From contig PBMY01000001.1 in the NCBI GenBank assembly GCA_002722795.1, positions 42,544 to 106,543 of the forward strand: a stretch of 64,000 nucleotides of DNA. Direction: 5' to 3'. Below the pieces are notes generated by a model that saw only the letters and a program-made list of their open reading frames with translations, had not been told where the DNA came from and did no database searches. The stretch is from Crocinitomicaceae bacterium. GTDB taxonomy: Bacteria; Bacteroidota; Bacteroidia; Flavobacteriales_D; Sanyastnellaceae. A program made the position numbers and the translations under genes. This document shows positions 45,683 through 55,241 of the stretch, in pieces. Position 1 is the stretch's first letter, and each line of letters opens with the position of its first letter.

Positions 45683-46219
45683 ATGAAAAAATATCGCCTA
45701 CTAACAATTTTACTTTCAGGAATTGTTCTCATGACTGGTTGTGTTGAGGTAACATTCCCTGAACCAATGCCTTTTAATAGAAGGGATAGGCAGTATTTCC
45801 CAAAAAGCACAAAGGGTGTTTGGTATGATAAAACAAGTAATGACAATCTTAAAGACTCCATTATCATTTACTCAGAGTTCATTGATTTTGGCGAAGAGCC
45901 ATTGATATTAGGTGATAAAACTATTCTAAGAAAATTTAATAGTTACTTCGTTTTAAGTTCAAAAAATGAAGATGGACGTTGGGTTGTGTATTTGGCTAAA
46001 TGCAATGATGAGACGCTTAGCCTTTATGAGTTTGATGGTGGAGATAAGGAAAAGGTAGCAATTTGGGAAGGTGTTTTAGTCGGCTCAGGAGTTGAGAAAT
46101 TTCAAAGAGAAAATAGCGACAAGCTAAGTGAGATTAAGCTTAACCCATCTAACAATAAAGAATTCAGAGAGATAATCAATAAAGGCGGTCTCAGTCACAT
46201 GGGTGATTTTGTAAGATGA
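45683..46219 (+). CDS. Predicted lipoprotein of unknown function
   Basis: This 178-residue protein has a lipobox (VLMTGC) after a short signal. I do not recognise a family. The body reads like a small beta-rich domain (KGVWYDKTSNDNLKDSIIIYSEFIDFG, FNSYFVLSSKNEDGRWVVYLAKCNDETLSLYEFDG). It is similar in style to lipocalin-like or lipoprotein-chaperone domains that hold a hydrophobic ligand, but this is only an impression. The start is the ATG at 45683; upstream in-frame codons belong to uppP. It overlaps the AsmA-like gene by 4 bases (ATGA), so both probably act in the envelope. Confidence 0.7.
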   Translation: MKKYRLLTILLSGIVLMTGCVEVTFPEPMPFNRRDRQYFPKSTKGVWYDKTSNDNLKDSIIIYSEFIDFGEEPLILGDKTILRKFNSYFVLSSKNEDGRWVVYLAKCNDETLSLYEFDGGDKEKVAIWEGVLVGSGVEKFQRENSDKLSEIKLNPSNNKEFREIINKGGLSHMGDFVR

Positions 46220-48693
46220 CAAAAAAGAAAATCCTTTTAAGTCTGCTTTTACTCCTATTAGTTACAGTGGGTGGAGTTTCTTCTTATGTTTTAATAAAAG
46301 GCGACGTATGGAAGGAGCTGGCGCTTAAATCCATTAATGACAATATCACTACAAGCTTAATTGTGGATGATGTAGAAGTAAGCATACTTTCTTCATTCCC
46401 CCAAATAAGTGTGGATCTGAAAGATGTACGACTCGTTGGGGCGCCGAAAAGAGCTGGTGTTAAGTCTGACACTTTAATATCTGTAAATAAGCTTGGCGTT
46501 GCATTTTCATTGTGGGATGTCGTGTTTGGGGATCCTGTAATTCGATCGATTTATTTAGAAAATGGAGCCCTACAAATTGAGGAGTTCGCTGGTGGTAAAT
46601 GGAACTATGAAATTGCTTCAAAAAGCGAAGACAGCTCTAGTTTAGAAATCTCTTCAATTCATTTAACCGATATAGACTTCACGTACATTGAAAAGGGTGC
46701 CAAAAAGTCAACAGGACTGATTAATAAAGCAGAGATACGTAGTGATTGGCTAACTGTTTCATTTGAGGATTTAAACTATGATGGAATTAGCGACGTCTTC
46801 ATTCCATTATACGGAGAGTTCCGAACATCGTTCTCTGCAAATGAGCACAATGGTTATTCAGGAGTCATTGAAAACGGAGTGTTAGCTGATCTAGATGTTT
46901 CGTGCGAATTTGTTTTGGACGACAAAGGAGGCTTTGACGTTTGGGGTCATTTTGCAAGTGTTTCTAAAGACGAATTAAGGTCTGTATTTTTAGAACAGGA
47001 GAGTTTTGAGGGATGGACTTATGGTGGAAGACCAAACCTGTTTTTTTTCACTGATGAGTCAGTGGGAAGAATTGACTTTAAGCTACCAGAGGCTGAATTT
47101 GCTATTTCTCCTGATCTTACAGGATTATCACTAAATAACAAGGGGTTAATCTCAGGCGAAGGGCGAGTAGACTTGGATTACAAAAGAGATGTTCTTGGGT
47201 TTTCTATAAAAGACGGTGTCATTAATTCTAATGGACTTGAAGCTGAATTATCTGGCTCTACTCCCTCGTGGGGATCTAAGCCCGTAGATTTTGATATTAA
47301 AGCAACTCTTGATTTAGGGTCATCATATCTATCATGGATCCCAGGTGTAAATATTGATACTGAATCTGTTATGCCAAGCCAAGGGGCCATTTCGATTAAT
47401 ACTCTAGTCTCATGGTTGCCTACTGGTGGTTTTACTACCTCATTGATACAGGCAGAATCTTCCTCAATCAAAGGGAATTTAAACTCTAATCCATATACAT
47501 TGAGTAATGTGCTGTTTGATTACTCTAAAGACGTCCTTAAGGTTGATCGGTTGAATTATAATTGGGCAGGGAATGTCGGAGAAATGACTTGCCATCTTAG
47601 CTCGGTTGATGATCTAATTCAAGGAGGTGCAGTACTTGGGTCAGTGCAAGTTGATGCAGAAAGTATTTTAGTTGACCCCCTCTTTAGTTGGTGGGAAAAC
47701 AGGCCCGATTCTGAAGAAGAATCTCTAACTATTTCGCTTCTGCAAAATGGCTCTTCATTGAGTTATTCGGTAAACTCTGACATTTTAATTTGGGATGGTC
47801 TTGAATGCACAGACGTCTCAAGTAGAGGAGAAATTGGCACAAAGACTATGCGTATCAGTTTCGCCAAAACTCAACTCCTAGATGGTGAAGCTACTATCCA
47901 AGGTCAACTAAAAACATTAAACAACAAATACTCCTTAGGGCTTGTTGGATCTGCTGAGGGCTTTTTGATTTCCGATATGTTCAGGGTCTATGAGAATTTT
48001 GGCCAAGACTTCTTAAGAGCTGAACACTTGGAGGGTCGAGGTGATGTTAGTGGCAGCATGAATCTTGTTTGGGATAGGGAAGGAAACTGGGAATCTAATT
48101 CATTCGATGCAGAACTGCAGGCAAGTGTGTCTAACGGTAGGCTTAAAAGCCTTGAGGTGTTTGACGCGGTGGCTGATTACTTAAAAGAAAACAGATTGAT
48201 TGCTCCTCTTGTTAATCCTGAGGATTTGAGGAAGAGGCTTTCAGATATTAAGTTTGATTATGTAGAAACCCCTGTTTCCGTTTCAATGTCTACTGTCAGT
48301 ATCCCCTTTACAAACATTAAATCCTCTGCTATGAATGTTAGTCTTGAAGGAGCCCAAACTTTCGCGGGCGAAATCGATTACACTTTAGGCTTTGCCTTAA
48401 GAGATCTAAGAGATAACAAACAAGGAGAATTTGGTAACATACAAGACGACGGCTTAGGCAACATGTTCTTCCTAGGAATGGACGACACACTTGATGAGCC
48501 TGTTTTCAGCTATGATAGAAAAGCACACAAAGCCCACAGGCGTAGAGCAATAAACGCAGAAGCTCAACGAATAAAAGATGCGTTTAAAAAAGAGGAGGAA
48601 GATTCATCCAAGGAAGAGAAGGATGAAAAGTCCAAACACTCATGGAAAAATAATCCCGAAATCCTTGACGATCCTGAGGATGACGATTTTTAG
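46216..48693 (+). CDS. AsmA-like envelope protein
   Basis: This 825-residue protein has one N-terminal transmembrane helix (residues 5-27) and a large periplasmic region of the AsmA/YhdP type. LIVDDVEVSILSSFPQISVDLKDVRL and VNKLGVAFSLWDVVFGDPVIRSIYLENG are hallmark blocks. The C-terminal half has the repeated beta-strand pattern of the AsmA C domain (GRGDVSGSMNLVWD, FDYVETPVSVSMS). Such proteins bridge or carry phospholipids between the two membranes. The last 60 residues are highly charged (EEDSSKEEKDEKSK). It is coupled to the upstream lipoprotein. Confidence 0.82.
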   Translation: MTKKKILLSLLLLLLVTVGGVSSYVLIKGDVWKELALKSINDNITTSLIVDDVEVSILSSFPQISVDLKDVRLVGAPKRAGVKSDTLISVNKLGVAFSLWDVVFGDPVIRSIYLENGALQIEEFAGGKWNYEIASKSEDSSSLEISSIHLTDIDFTYIEKGAKKSTGLINKAEIRSDWLTVSFEDLNYDGISDVFIPLYGEFRTSFSANEHNGYSGVIENGVLADLDVSCEFVLDDKGGFDVWGHFASVSKDELRSVFLEQESFEGWTYGGRPNLFFFTDESVGRIDFKLPEAEFAISPDLTGLSLNNKGLISGEGRVDLDYKRDVLGFSIKDGVINSNGLEAELSGSTPSWGSKPVDFDIKATLDLGSSYLSWIPGVNIDTESVMPSQGAISINTLVSWLPTGGFTTSLIQAESSSIKGNLNSNPYTLSNVLFDYSKDVLKVDRLNYNWAGNVGEMTCHLSSVDDLIQGGAVLGSVQVDAESILVDPLFSWWENRPDSEEESLTISLLQNGSSLSYSVNSDILIWDGLECTDVSSRGEIGTKTMRISFAKTQLLDGEATIQGQLKTLNNKYSLGLVGSAEGFLISDMFRVYENFGQDFLRAEHLEGRGDVSGSMNLVWDREGNWESNSFDAELQASVSNGRLKSLEVFDAVADYLKENRLIAPLVNPEDLRKRLSDIKFDYVETPVSVSMSTVSIPFTNIKSSAMNVSLEGAQTFAGEIDYTLGFALRDLRDNKQGEFGNIQDDGLGNMFFLGMDDTLDEPVFSYDRKAHKAHRRRAINAEAQRIKDAFKKEEEDSSKEEKDEKSKHSWKNNPEILDDPEDDDF

Positions 48694-48701
48694 TTTAACT
48701 C

Positions 48702-48709
48702 TATCTTTA
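48702..48709 (+). promoter_or_regulatory. Possible -7 box TATCTTTA
   Basis: It differs from TAnnTTTG only in the last base and lies 8 bases before the ATG at 48718, in the short gap after the AsmA-like gene. Confidence 0.4.
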
Positions 48710-48717
48710 TTCATTGA

Positions 48718-49233
48718 ATGGACGGTGACAAACACATATCGCTAACGGACTTAATCGAACGATTAAGAAATGGTGTTGATGCTGTAAACTCTAGCGAAGC
48801 TTCTAAGGAGGAATTGTCTGAGATGTTGATACTTTCGAGGGAGCTACATGAGAGGTTTGCCGTTCTGCGATTCAAAGCTTTTGAGGCTTCCACTCAAGAA
48901 GAACAAGTTGAAGAAGAGGATGAGAGTGTGAATGAATCCCAAATCGATTTAATCGACGCTATCGAAGAAGTGAGTTTGGCCGAACAGTACCAACGTAAGC
49001 CATTAAGCTCCGTTGGAGAAGGGCTTACCATTTTAGAAAGAGCAAACTTCACTTCAATATTGTTTTCTAATGACGATGCTAGATTCAACAATATGTTGGA
49101 TAATGTGGATGATTGTAATAGTGTGGATGAAGCAACAAAATTATTCAGAGAGTCTATTAATCCATCCGGAAGAAACGAGGATGTGGACTTAGCAATTAAG
49201 TCATTCGAAGAACGAATACCAAGAATATTTTAA
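48718..49233 (+). CDS. Conserved hypothetical acidic protein
   Basis: This 171-residue protein is soluble and strongly acidic, with a central E-rich linker (EEQVEEEDESVNESQ) between two helical parts. The C-terminal part (ERANFTSILFSNDDARFNNMLDNVDDCNSVDEATKLF) resembles a small helical domain that I recall from conserved Bacteroidota proteins (NDRFLFIxELFxGD...). I cannot name a function. It lies 4 bases before rsmI and may be its partner in the same message. Confidence 0.65.
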   Translation: MDGDKHISLTDLIERLRNGVDAVNSSEASKEELSEMLILSRELHERFAVLRFKAFEASTQEEQVEEEDESVNESQIDLIDAIEEVSLAEQYQRKPLSSVGEGLTILERANFTSILFSNDDARFNNMLDNVDDCNSVDEATKLFRESINPSGRNEDVDLAIKSFEERIPRIF

Positions 49234-49237
49234 ATCG

Positions 49238-49915
49238 ATGGAATCAGGAAGGTTAGAAATAATTCCTACTCCAATTGGTAACCTTGGAGATATAACAAAT
49301 AGAGCAATTGAGGTTCTTAGCTCATGTGATTTAATCCTCGCAGAGGACACTAGAACTACTAGAAACTTATTACGTCATTTAGGTGTCGATAAACCTCTTA
49401 AATCTTTTCATTTACACAATGAACATAAGGCTGTAGGATCTATAGTTGATTCTTTAACTTCAGGCCTGCACTATGCACTTTGTTCTGATGCAGGAACCCC
49501 AGGTATTTCAGACCCAGGATTCCTTTTAGTAAGGGCTTGTATTGAAGCTGGAATTGAAGTTAGTTGTTTGCCCGGTGCTACAGCATTTGTGCCTGCATTA
49601 GTATTGTCTGGGCTTCCTTGTGATCGGTTTATCTTCGAGGGGTTTCTGCCACATAAGAAAGGAAGACAGAAGAGGTTGCAAGCAATGATTCTAGAGAAAA
49701 GAACAACCGTTCTTTACGAATCGCCTCATAGAATTCTAAAACTGCTTCACGAACTAGTTAACTATGAATGTAGCTCTAGAAAGATTGCAGTATGTCGTGA
49801 GTTATCTAAGCTACATGAAGAAGTTATTAGAGGAACTGTGAGTGATGCATTGGAACACTTTTCTCGAAAGTCACCGAAGGGTGAATTTGTAGTAGTTATA
49901 GAAGGCGCAGATTAA
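49238..49915 (+). CDS. rsmI: 16S rRNA (cytidine1402-2'-O)-methyltransferase
   Basis: RsmI methylates the 2'-O of C1402 in 16S rRNA with SAM. The 225-residue protein has the tetrapyrrole-methylase-like fold: IIPTPIGNLGDITNRAIEVL, LAEDTRTTRNLLRHLG, CSDAGTPGISDPGFLLVRAC and CLPGATAFVPALVLSG. Its stop overlaps that of the converging radA gene by 4 bases. Confidence 0.95.
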   Translation: MESGRLEIIPTPIGNLGDITNRAIEVLSSCDLILAEDTRTTRNLLRHLGVDKPLKSFHLHNEHKAVGSIVDSLTSGLHYALCSDAGTPGISDPGFLLVRACIEAGIEVSCLPGATAFVPALVLSGLPCDRFIFEGFLPHKKGRQKRLQAMILEKRTTVLYESPHRILKLLHELVNYECSSRKIAVCRELSKLHEEVIRGTVSDALEHFSRKSPKGEFVVVIEGAD

Positions 49916-51273
49916 AAAATTTGCGAATGCACTTCGCTTACCCTTTTTACGAAAATAACTTTTAAACCTTTTGGCACTTTTGGCGCTTTACTGTGTCCGC
50001 TTACAAGCATTCTTTTCATTCCAAGTCTAGCGGCTTCTGCCATTCTAGCTTCTAATCTTGGTACGGGTCTGATTTCGCCGCTCAACCCCACTTCACCTGC
50101 AAAACAAGTGTCCCTATCTAAGGGTAAATCTAAGGAAGATGAAAGTATTGCAGCAACAACAGCGAGGTCATTTGCTGGATCAACTATTTTCATCCCTCCC
50201 GCTAGATTTAAGAATACATCAAATGCTCCTAGCTTAAATCCACATCTCTTTTCTAGAACTGCTAATAGCATATTTAATCTTCTCAGATCAAATGCTGTTC
50301 CTGACCTCTGAGGTGTTCCATAAACAGCAGTACTCACAAGAGCTTGTACTTCAACAAGCATTGGCCTTAATCCTTCCAATGAAACAGCGATCGCAGAACC
50401 GCTAGCCGGCTCGCCTGCCTCAGCAAGTAATACGTCACTAGGGTTATCTACACTCTTTAAACCCTCTACAATCATTTCATAAATGCCTAGTTCTGCAGTT
50501 GTGCCAAACCTGTTTTTGGTAGCCCTTATCATTCTATATGCATGGTTTCGATCACCCTCAAATTGAAGAACAACATCAACCATGTGTTCTAGCACTTTGG
50601 GACCAGCAATTGATCCTTCTTTAGTAATGTGCCCAACTAGAAATACTGGAAGGTTTCTCGACTTTACATGAGAAGTGATTGATGCTACAGATTCTCTAAT
50701 TTGAGATACTGACCCAGGTACTCCATCAATGTCAGGGTGGTCTAGAGTTTGGACAGAATCTACAATCAAGATTGAGTATTCGTCTGACTCGAGTACGCTT
50801 AAAATATTTGGGACTCTAGTTTCAGGCAATATCATTAAATCAGGCGGCACATTGCCAATTCTGCTTGCCCTCATCCTAACCTGTTCAGGACTCTCCTCTC
50901 CGCTAACGTATAAAACTTTTTGTCCCGATGCGCTAACAAGAAAAGCCACCTGTAACATCAATGTCGATTTACCAATTCCTGGTTCACCACCGAGCAACAT
51001 TAATGACCCGGGTACTACTCCACCCCCAAGAACTCTATCTAGTTCTTTTTCGTTTGTTATAAGTCTTTGGACTTTACCTACCCTGACCTCAGCGAGTGGT
51101 TGTGGGTATGTGGATTGAAATTCTTGTTGATGCCTGTGCGATCTCTTAGATGATACAACTACTAGCTCCTTTTTGAGTGTATTCCACTTCTTACATCCAG
51201 GACATTTGCCAACCCATTGGGCTGTTGTCGTACCGCAATCCGTACATACGTATTGTGAACGAGCCTTGGCCAA
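49912..51273 (-). CDS. radA: DNA repair protein RadA
   Basis: RadA helps process recombination intermediates by driving branch migration. The 453-residue protein has a zinc finger (C10, C13, C24, C27), a RecA-like ATPase with Walker A GGEPGIGKST (95-104), the KNRFG motif and the C-terminal Lon-like domain. The start codon is TTG at 51273, chosen because MAKARSQYVCTDCG matches the family. It starts 4 bases after the stop of the large T9SS cargo gene. Confidence 0.95.
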   Translation of the reverse strand: MAKARSQYVCTDCGTTTAQWVGKCPGCKKWNTLKKELVVVSSKRSHRHQQEFQSTYPQPLAEVRVGKVQRLITNEKELDRVLGGGVVPGSLMLLGGEPGIGKSTLMLQVAFLVSASGQKVLYVSGEESPEQVRMRASRIGNVPPDLMILPETRVPNILSVLESDEYSILIVDSVQTLDHPDIDGVPGSVSQIRESVASITSHVKSRNLPVFLVGHITKEGSIAGPKVLEHMVDVVLQFEGDRNHAYRMIRATKNRFGTTAELGIYEMIVEGLKSVDNPSDVLLAEAGEPASGSAIAVSLEGLRPMLVEVQALVSTAVYGTPQRSGTAFDLRRLNMLLAVLEKRCGFKLGAFDVFLNLAGGMKIVDPANDLAVVAAILSSSLDLPLDRDTCFAGEVGLSGEIRPVPRLEARMAEAARLGMKRMLVSGHSKAPKVPKGLKVIFVKRVSEVHSQIF

Positions 51274-51277
51274 AGTA

Positions 51278-54200
51278 TTAGTCTCGGAAAATAGTTAAAG
51301 GACTATTCTTCTCTTCGTCAATTAAAGAAATATATAGCGTGTAGTAGTATGTTCCTTCTGATAAGTTGGCACCTTGTTGATTTGTTCCATACCAAGGCTC
51401 ATCATTATTATATCTATCGTTTTCATAAACATTATTTCCCCATCTGTCATACACCCTAAGTACAGCATACTCGCCATTTAAAGTATAGTTTTCAAGACCT
51501 GGAATCTGCAATGAATTGTTGGTGTCATCTCCGGTGTAAGGGGTTATCACGTTTGGAAGGAATAAGCCACAAACATCTCCATCTCCTTGGTTTGTGTGAA
51601 TATTAAATAGTTGTGTTTCTGTGCCGCAGGGTGTTTCCGTCTGTCCATATAAGTCTATTAGATACCCTCCCCCATATTCAGGAATAACAGGGTCTCCACA
51701 AGGGTATGGAAAATATTCATTGCTCACATTAATATTCCCCTCAGATCCAGTTCCAAGAAAAAAGTTTTCATTATCACATTCAATCCACCAAGTGAAGTCG
51801 CTGTACGGGGGGCCTGGTTGGATTTCATTAAGGTCAAAATCGTAGTGTACGTTGTCACACATTACCACAAGCTGACCAGGAAGAAGCACTCCATTTCCAT
51901 CTACATAAGGATATGAGATCTCATCAACTGTTGGGTTAATCGTTGGTGGAGCCCCAATGTACAAGTAAACACAATGCTCTGTGATTCCACAGCCATATGG
52001 GTCTTCTACCTCTATACAAATTTGGCCACCGTTATAAAGCCAAATTGGATTGCCATCTGAATCGAACATTGGATTACCATCCGCATCATTCGCTTGAAGG
52101 TCTTCTGCAATAGTCCATTCAAAACCTACTGACCCATCAGGCCAAGTAGCTACGTACTCATCATTCGGTAAAGTAATCGTTATTGTTGTTGTACCATCTT
52201 CGTCGATTCCATCACCATCACAATCTGCAATTACACCTCCAGCTTCTTGATCGAATATCCCTTCAATTTGGCTTACTATATCGACAAAACCACAATTGAT
52301 TTCGCCTTCAGGATAACATGCATTCGTTACAATAACACAGTATGAACCTGTTTCAGAAACAGTAAGTTCATCTTCTGTCTCACCTAGAATAGTCTCTCCG
52401 TTGTATGTCCACTCGTAAGTACTTTGTTCGTCATTCTGATCCCCTGGAATTGGATCAATGTCGATCTCATCTCCTTCTTCACAAAGGAACATGCTATCAA
52501 TTAATGGAGGGAAAAATGCTTCAACGTTTACTGTGTCAGCATCAGAACCACATCCATTTTCAATTTCTACTACAAGAATTGTAGACGTATACTGTGTGTA
52601 CTCATAATCGTTTTCAAGAACATCGTCAGTTCCTGGATAAGGCCAGTTAATTTCTGAAGTACCACCAGCATCAGTAGTGTCTGCTATTAATTCTAGTTCT
52701 TCGCCATCGCAAAGTAGTACGTCAGATTCGCTAAGATCGATTGTTGGTGTTAGGGTTACCTCAACATCATAACAATATGGGATATTACAGTTTTCCTCAT
52801 AAAAACACAGTTCGTACATCCCGTATTCAGTTGGAGCCCATAGCGTATTGAATTGGTCCGTGTATTCAAACCAAGATGTTCCAGGCCCTGAAGTCTCTTC
52901 CCAATATCCATTTGCCTCTTCTACCGTACACATAGCAGCTTCAGAATAAATTATCCCAGAACTTAGGTCTGTAATGGTTGTATTGTTTTGACTGTTTGAA
53001 CAGTTGTATACCTGTATTTGATTGAAGGCGTCGTTATTGGGGTCTGCTGAGATGTACTCAACCTCAATTGTATCTCCAAAAGCAATTGGCACTGAGAATG
53101 TTCCAAATGTGCTGTTGAGCAGGGTCAGGGTAGAAACAACTTCTCCATTTACAATTATGTTGACGAAACTGCCTTCCCATCCTTCGTTATTTGACGTGAT
53201 CAAGTAGATGTTAAAGTCTCCTTCGTTAGTGCTTGCATATCCTCCCATGAATTCTAAAGTGTCTAATCCATCACACATAGGAGGAATAGTAATGTCTGGA
53301 ATATCTGCATCAACATTAAAGATTTGGAATACCCGTTGCCCAAAACATCCCGACTCATCCTCTACAAGCAGTCTGTACATTCCTGCAGCAAGCCATGCTC
53401 CACTTTCGTTATCAGTTACATCGTAAACTTCTCCTCCAAGTCCATTCCAATCCTCTTCCCAAGTATATCCAACAAATGTTTCATCAACATCAGGAATTAC
53501 TTGAACAAATGCTGAATCGTCAGAGCAAATGTTCGGTGGATTTGGAGTGTATTCTACGTCTGGTAGATAGTATGGACTTTGGTCAATGAAAAATGATGTT
53601 TGAACAGAACACCCTTCATCTAAAACTCCGGTAACAACAAAGTTTCCTCCAAATGGAATATTAGCTATGTTTCCATCAGTAAACTGACTGTTTAAATTCC
53701 ATATAAATTCGTCGAAATCCCCTAGCGCAGTAATTTGAGTTTCAGATCCAGCACAAATAGACATAATCCCCTCAACTGTTAATTCAGGTGGAAGAATATC
53801 AAGTACGTTTATGTACATGGTTACTGAAGTCGTCGAAGCAGGAAGTCCATCGTCAACTGCAGTTATTTCGATAGTATTTATTCCTGGAGCGTTGGCCTCA
53901 AATATTCCTGTGATGCCCGCATTAGTTCCGTCGATTTGAGTAAAGCCGTTAATCGTGTTACCCGGTATTAAATTTTGAACTACATCAAGAGTAACTGATT
54001 GTCCTGGCTCAGGGCCTAGGAAGTTTACATCCACAGATGTGGTTTGGCCTAAACAGATTGTTATGGTATCACAACCTAAGTTTTCAGTAGCAACAGGTGG
54101 AAGGTTATTACTTGCAAGTGCAGTGTTAATATTAAAATATTTGAAATCAAGCCAGTCAATACCATCGTCGCCTGTTGGACCAATACCATAAGGACCATTG

Positions 54201-55123
54201 TAAGTGTCGTCAAGAAGGTTGAATCGGCCAAACTGGACGTGTGGTCCGTCTGATCCTGTTGTAGATTGGTCAGCCCCTGTCACGCCTGGATCAGGTCCGC
54301 AACATCCACCGCCGCCGCCGATGTCTCCATGTGCCCAGTCCATGTCCAAGTAACAAACCTGTGCGTTGTTTCCGTCACCAATAATTCCATCGTTTGGAGT
54401 AATTATAATTTGGTAGTTATTAGTCAGATCATTATGATTGTTATAATACCCAACATCAACGTAATTTACATAAACTGCATCCTGAGTAACCTTGTACATG
54501 ATCTCGCCAATAGACCTGTTGTCAGTGTCCTGCCAATATCCTGCAATTTGGTTGTACTCTGCTTCTGGGAAACTTGTTGGCGTCCAGTCAATTACATCTC
54601 CACCAAAAGAAATCATACCCTTTGAATTCACGTAGAATTCATCGTATGTGCTTCCGTAAAGCTCAAAAGTCCACCCCGGAAATTGTATCGGCGGTGATGC
54701 GCAATCAACATCCCATCCAGCTCCTCCTTGAGTTGCCCACTCTACTTCGTTTGGGCCTGGGCCTCCTAAACCTCCAGGAGGAATAAGAGTCATGTAAGTT
54801 TCGTCTGGCTCTACCCAACATCCGCAATCTGTATTTTGGGATTTAAGCAGTCTTTCAGCTTTTCTTTTTTCACGCTCGTCAGCAAATGAGTCTTTAAATT
54901 CTTTTAAAGCCTCTATGTACGCAGTTTCGTCGAAGTCTTCCCAAGCTCTTACAACTTCCCATTCATCACGAGTCATTTGTATTACAGCATGCTTTAACCC
55001 TCCGTAAGAATCAAGAATTTCTTTGGCTGTTAATACTGGTTGTTCACTTTGAGCAACTACCAACGCGCTAGTTGATAGGATAATTGATACTAAAATGAAG
55101 CTGTTCTGAAGGAATCGAATCAT
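51278..55123 (-). CDS. Giant secreted protein with T9SS type B (gliding-associated) C-terminal domain
   Basis: This 1281-residue secreted protein has a signal peptide (to about residue 24, VVAQ). The region at about 100-330 is acidic and glycine-rich (GGGGCCGPDPGVTGADQSTTGSDG). Several immunoglobulin/PKD-like beta modules follow, rich in cysteine, aspartate and asparagine. The end is a CHU_C-type domain (LPNVITPYTGDDTNNSLQIPGL to YDRWGNNVYENDRY and LSEGTYYYTLYI). That domain sends proteins through the type IX system as type B cargo, often as surface adhesins or gliding-related proteins. The protein is very acidic, typical of marine surface proteins. Its exact role is unknown. A possible box TATATTTA lies about 24 bases upstream of the start. 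Confidence 0.87.
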   Translation of the reverse strand: MIRFLQNSFILVSIILSTSALVVAQSEQPVLTAKEILDSYGGLKHAVIQMTRDEWEVVRAWEDFDETAYIEALKEFKDSFADEREKRKAERLLKSQNTDCGCWVEPDETYMTLIPPGGLGGPGPNEVEWATQGGAGWDVDCASPPIQFPGWTFELYGSTYDEFYVNSKGMISFGGDVIDWTPTSFPEAEYNQIAGYWQDTDNRSIGEIMYKVTQDAVYVNYVDVGYYNNHNDLTNNYQIIITPNDGIIGDGNNAQVCYLDMDWAHGDIGGGGGCCGPDPGVTGADQSTTGSDGPHVQFGRFNLLDDTYNGPYGIGPTGDDGIDWLDFKYFNINTALASNNLPPVATENLGCDTITICLGQTTSVDVNFLGPEPGQSVTLDVVQNLIPGNTINGFTQIDGTNAGITGIFEANAPGINTIEITAVDDGLPASTTSVTMYINVLDILPPELTVEGIMSICAGSETQITALGDFDEFIWNLNSQFTDGNIANIPFGGNFVVTGVLDEGCSVQTSFFIDQSPYYLPDVEYTPNPPNICSDDSAFVQVIPDVDETFVGYTWEEDWNGLGGEVYDVTDNESGAWLAAGMYRLLVEDESGCFGQRVFQIFNVDADIPDITIPPMCDGLDTLEFMGGYASTNEGDFNIYLITSNNEGWEGSFVNIIVNGEVVSTLTLLNSTFGTFSVPIAFGDTIEVEYISADPNNDAFNQIQVYNCSNSQNNTTITDLSSGIIYSEAAMCTVEEANGYWEETSGPGTSWFEYTDQFNTLWAPTEYGMYELCFYEENCNIPYCYDVEVTLTPTIDLSESDVLLCDGEELELIADTTDAGGTSEINWPYPGTDDVLENDYEYTQYTSTILVVEIENGCGSDADTVNVEAFFPPLIDSMFLCEEGDEIDIDPIPGDQNDEQSTYEWTYNGETILGETEDELTVSETGSYCVIVTNACYPEGEINCGFVDIVSQIEGIFDQEAGGVIADCDGDGIDEDGTTTITITLPNDEYVATWPDGSVGFEWTIAEDLQANDADGNPMFDSDGNPIWLYNGGQICIEVEDPYGCGITEHCVYLYIGAPPTINPTVDEISYPYVDGNGVLLPGQLVVMCDNVHYDFDLNEIQPGPPYSDFTWWIECDNENFFLGTGSEGNINVSNEYFPYPCGDPVIPEYGGGYLIDLYGQTETPCGTETQLFNIHTNQGDGDVCGLFLPNVITPYTGDDTNNSLQIPGLENYTLNGEYAVLRVYDRWGNNVYENDRYNNDEPWYGTNQQGANLSEGTYYYTLYISLIDEEKNSPLTIFRD

Positions 55124-55208
55124 TATAAACCGGGAATTTAGCGTTGGTAAATATACAACTTACATAAGCGTGGAACACAAGGTTTGTCGCTTTGGGCTTG
55201 AACAAGCG

Positions 55209-55216
55209 TATTTTTG
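55209..55216 (+). promoter_or_regulatory. -7 box TATTTTTG of lepA
   Basis: A perfect TAnnTTTG box, 25 bases before the ATG at 55242, so lepA should have a short leader. A TTTG at 55183 is a possible -33 element. Confidence 0.6.
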
Positions 55217-55241
55217 CAACTTATAATTAGGAAATTAGCCT

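Noticed and set aside
54266..54625. 119-codon plus-strand ORF inside the large T9SS gene
   Set aside because: It is a shadow on the opposite strand of a repetitive acidic gene. The sense frame has a signal peptide and a recognised C-terminal domain.
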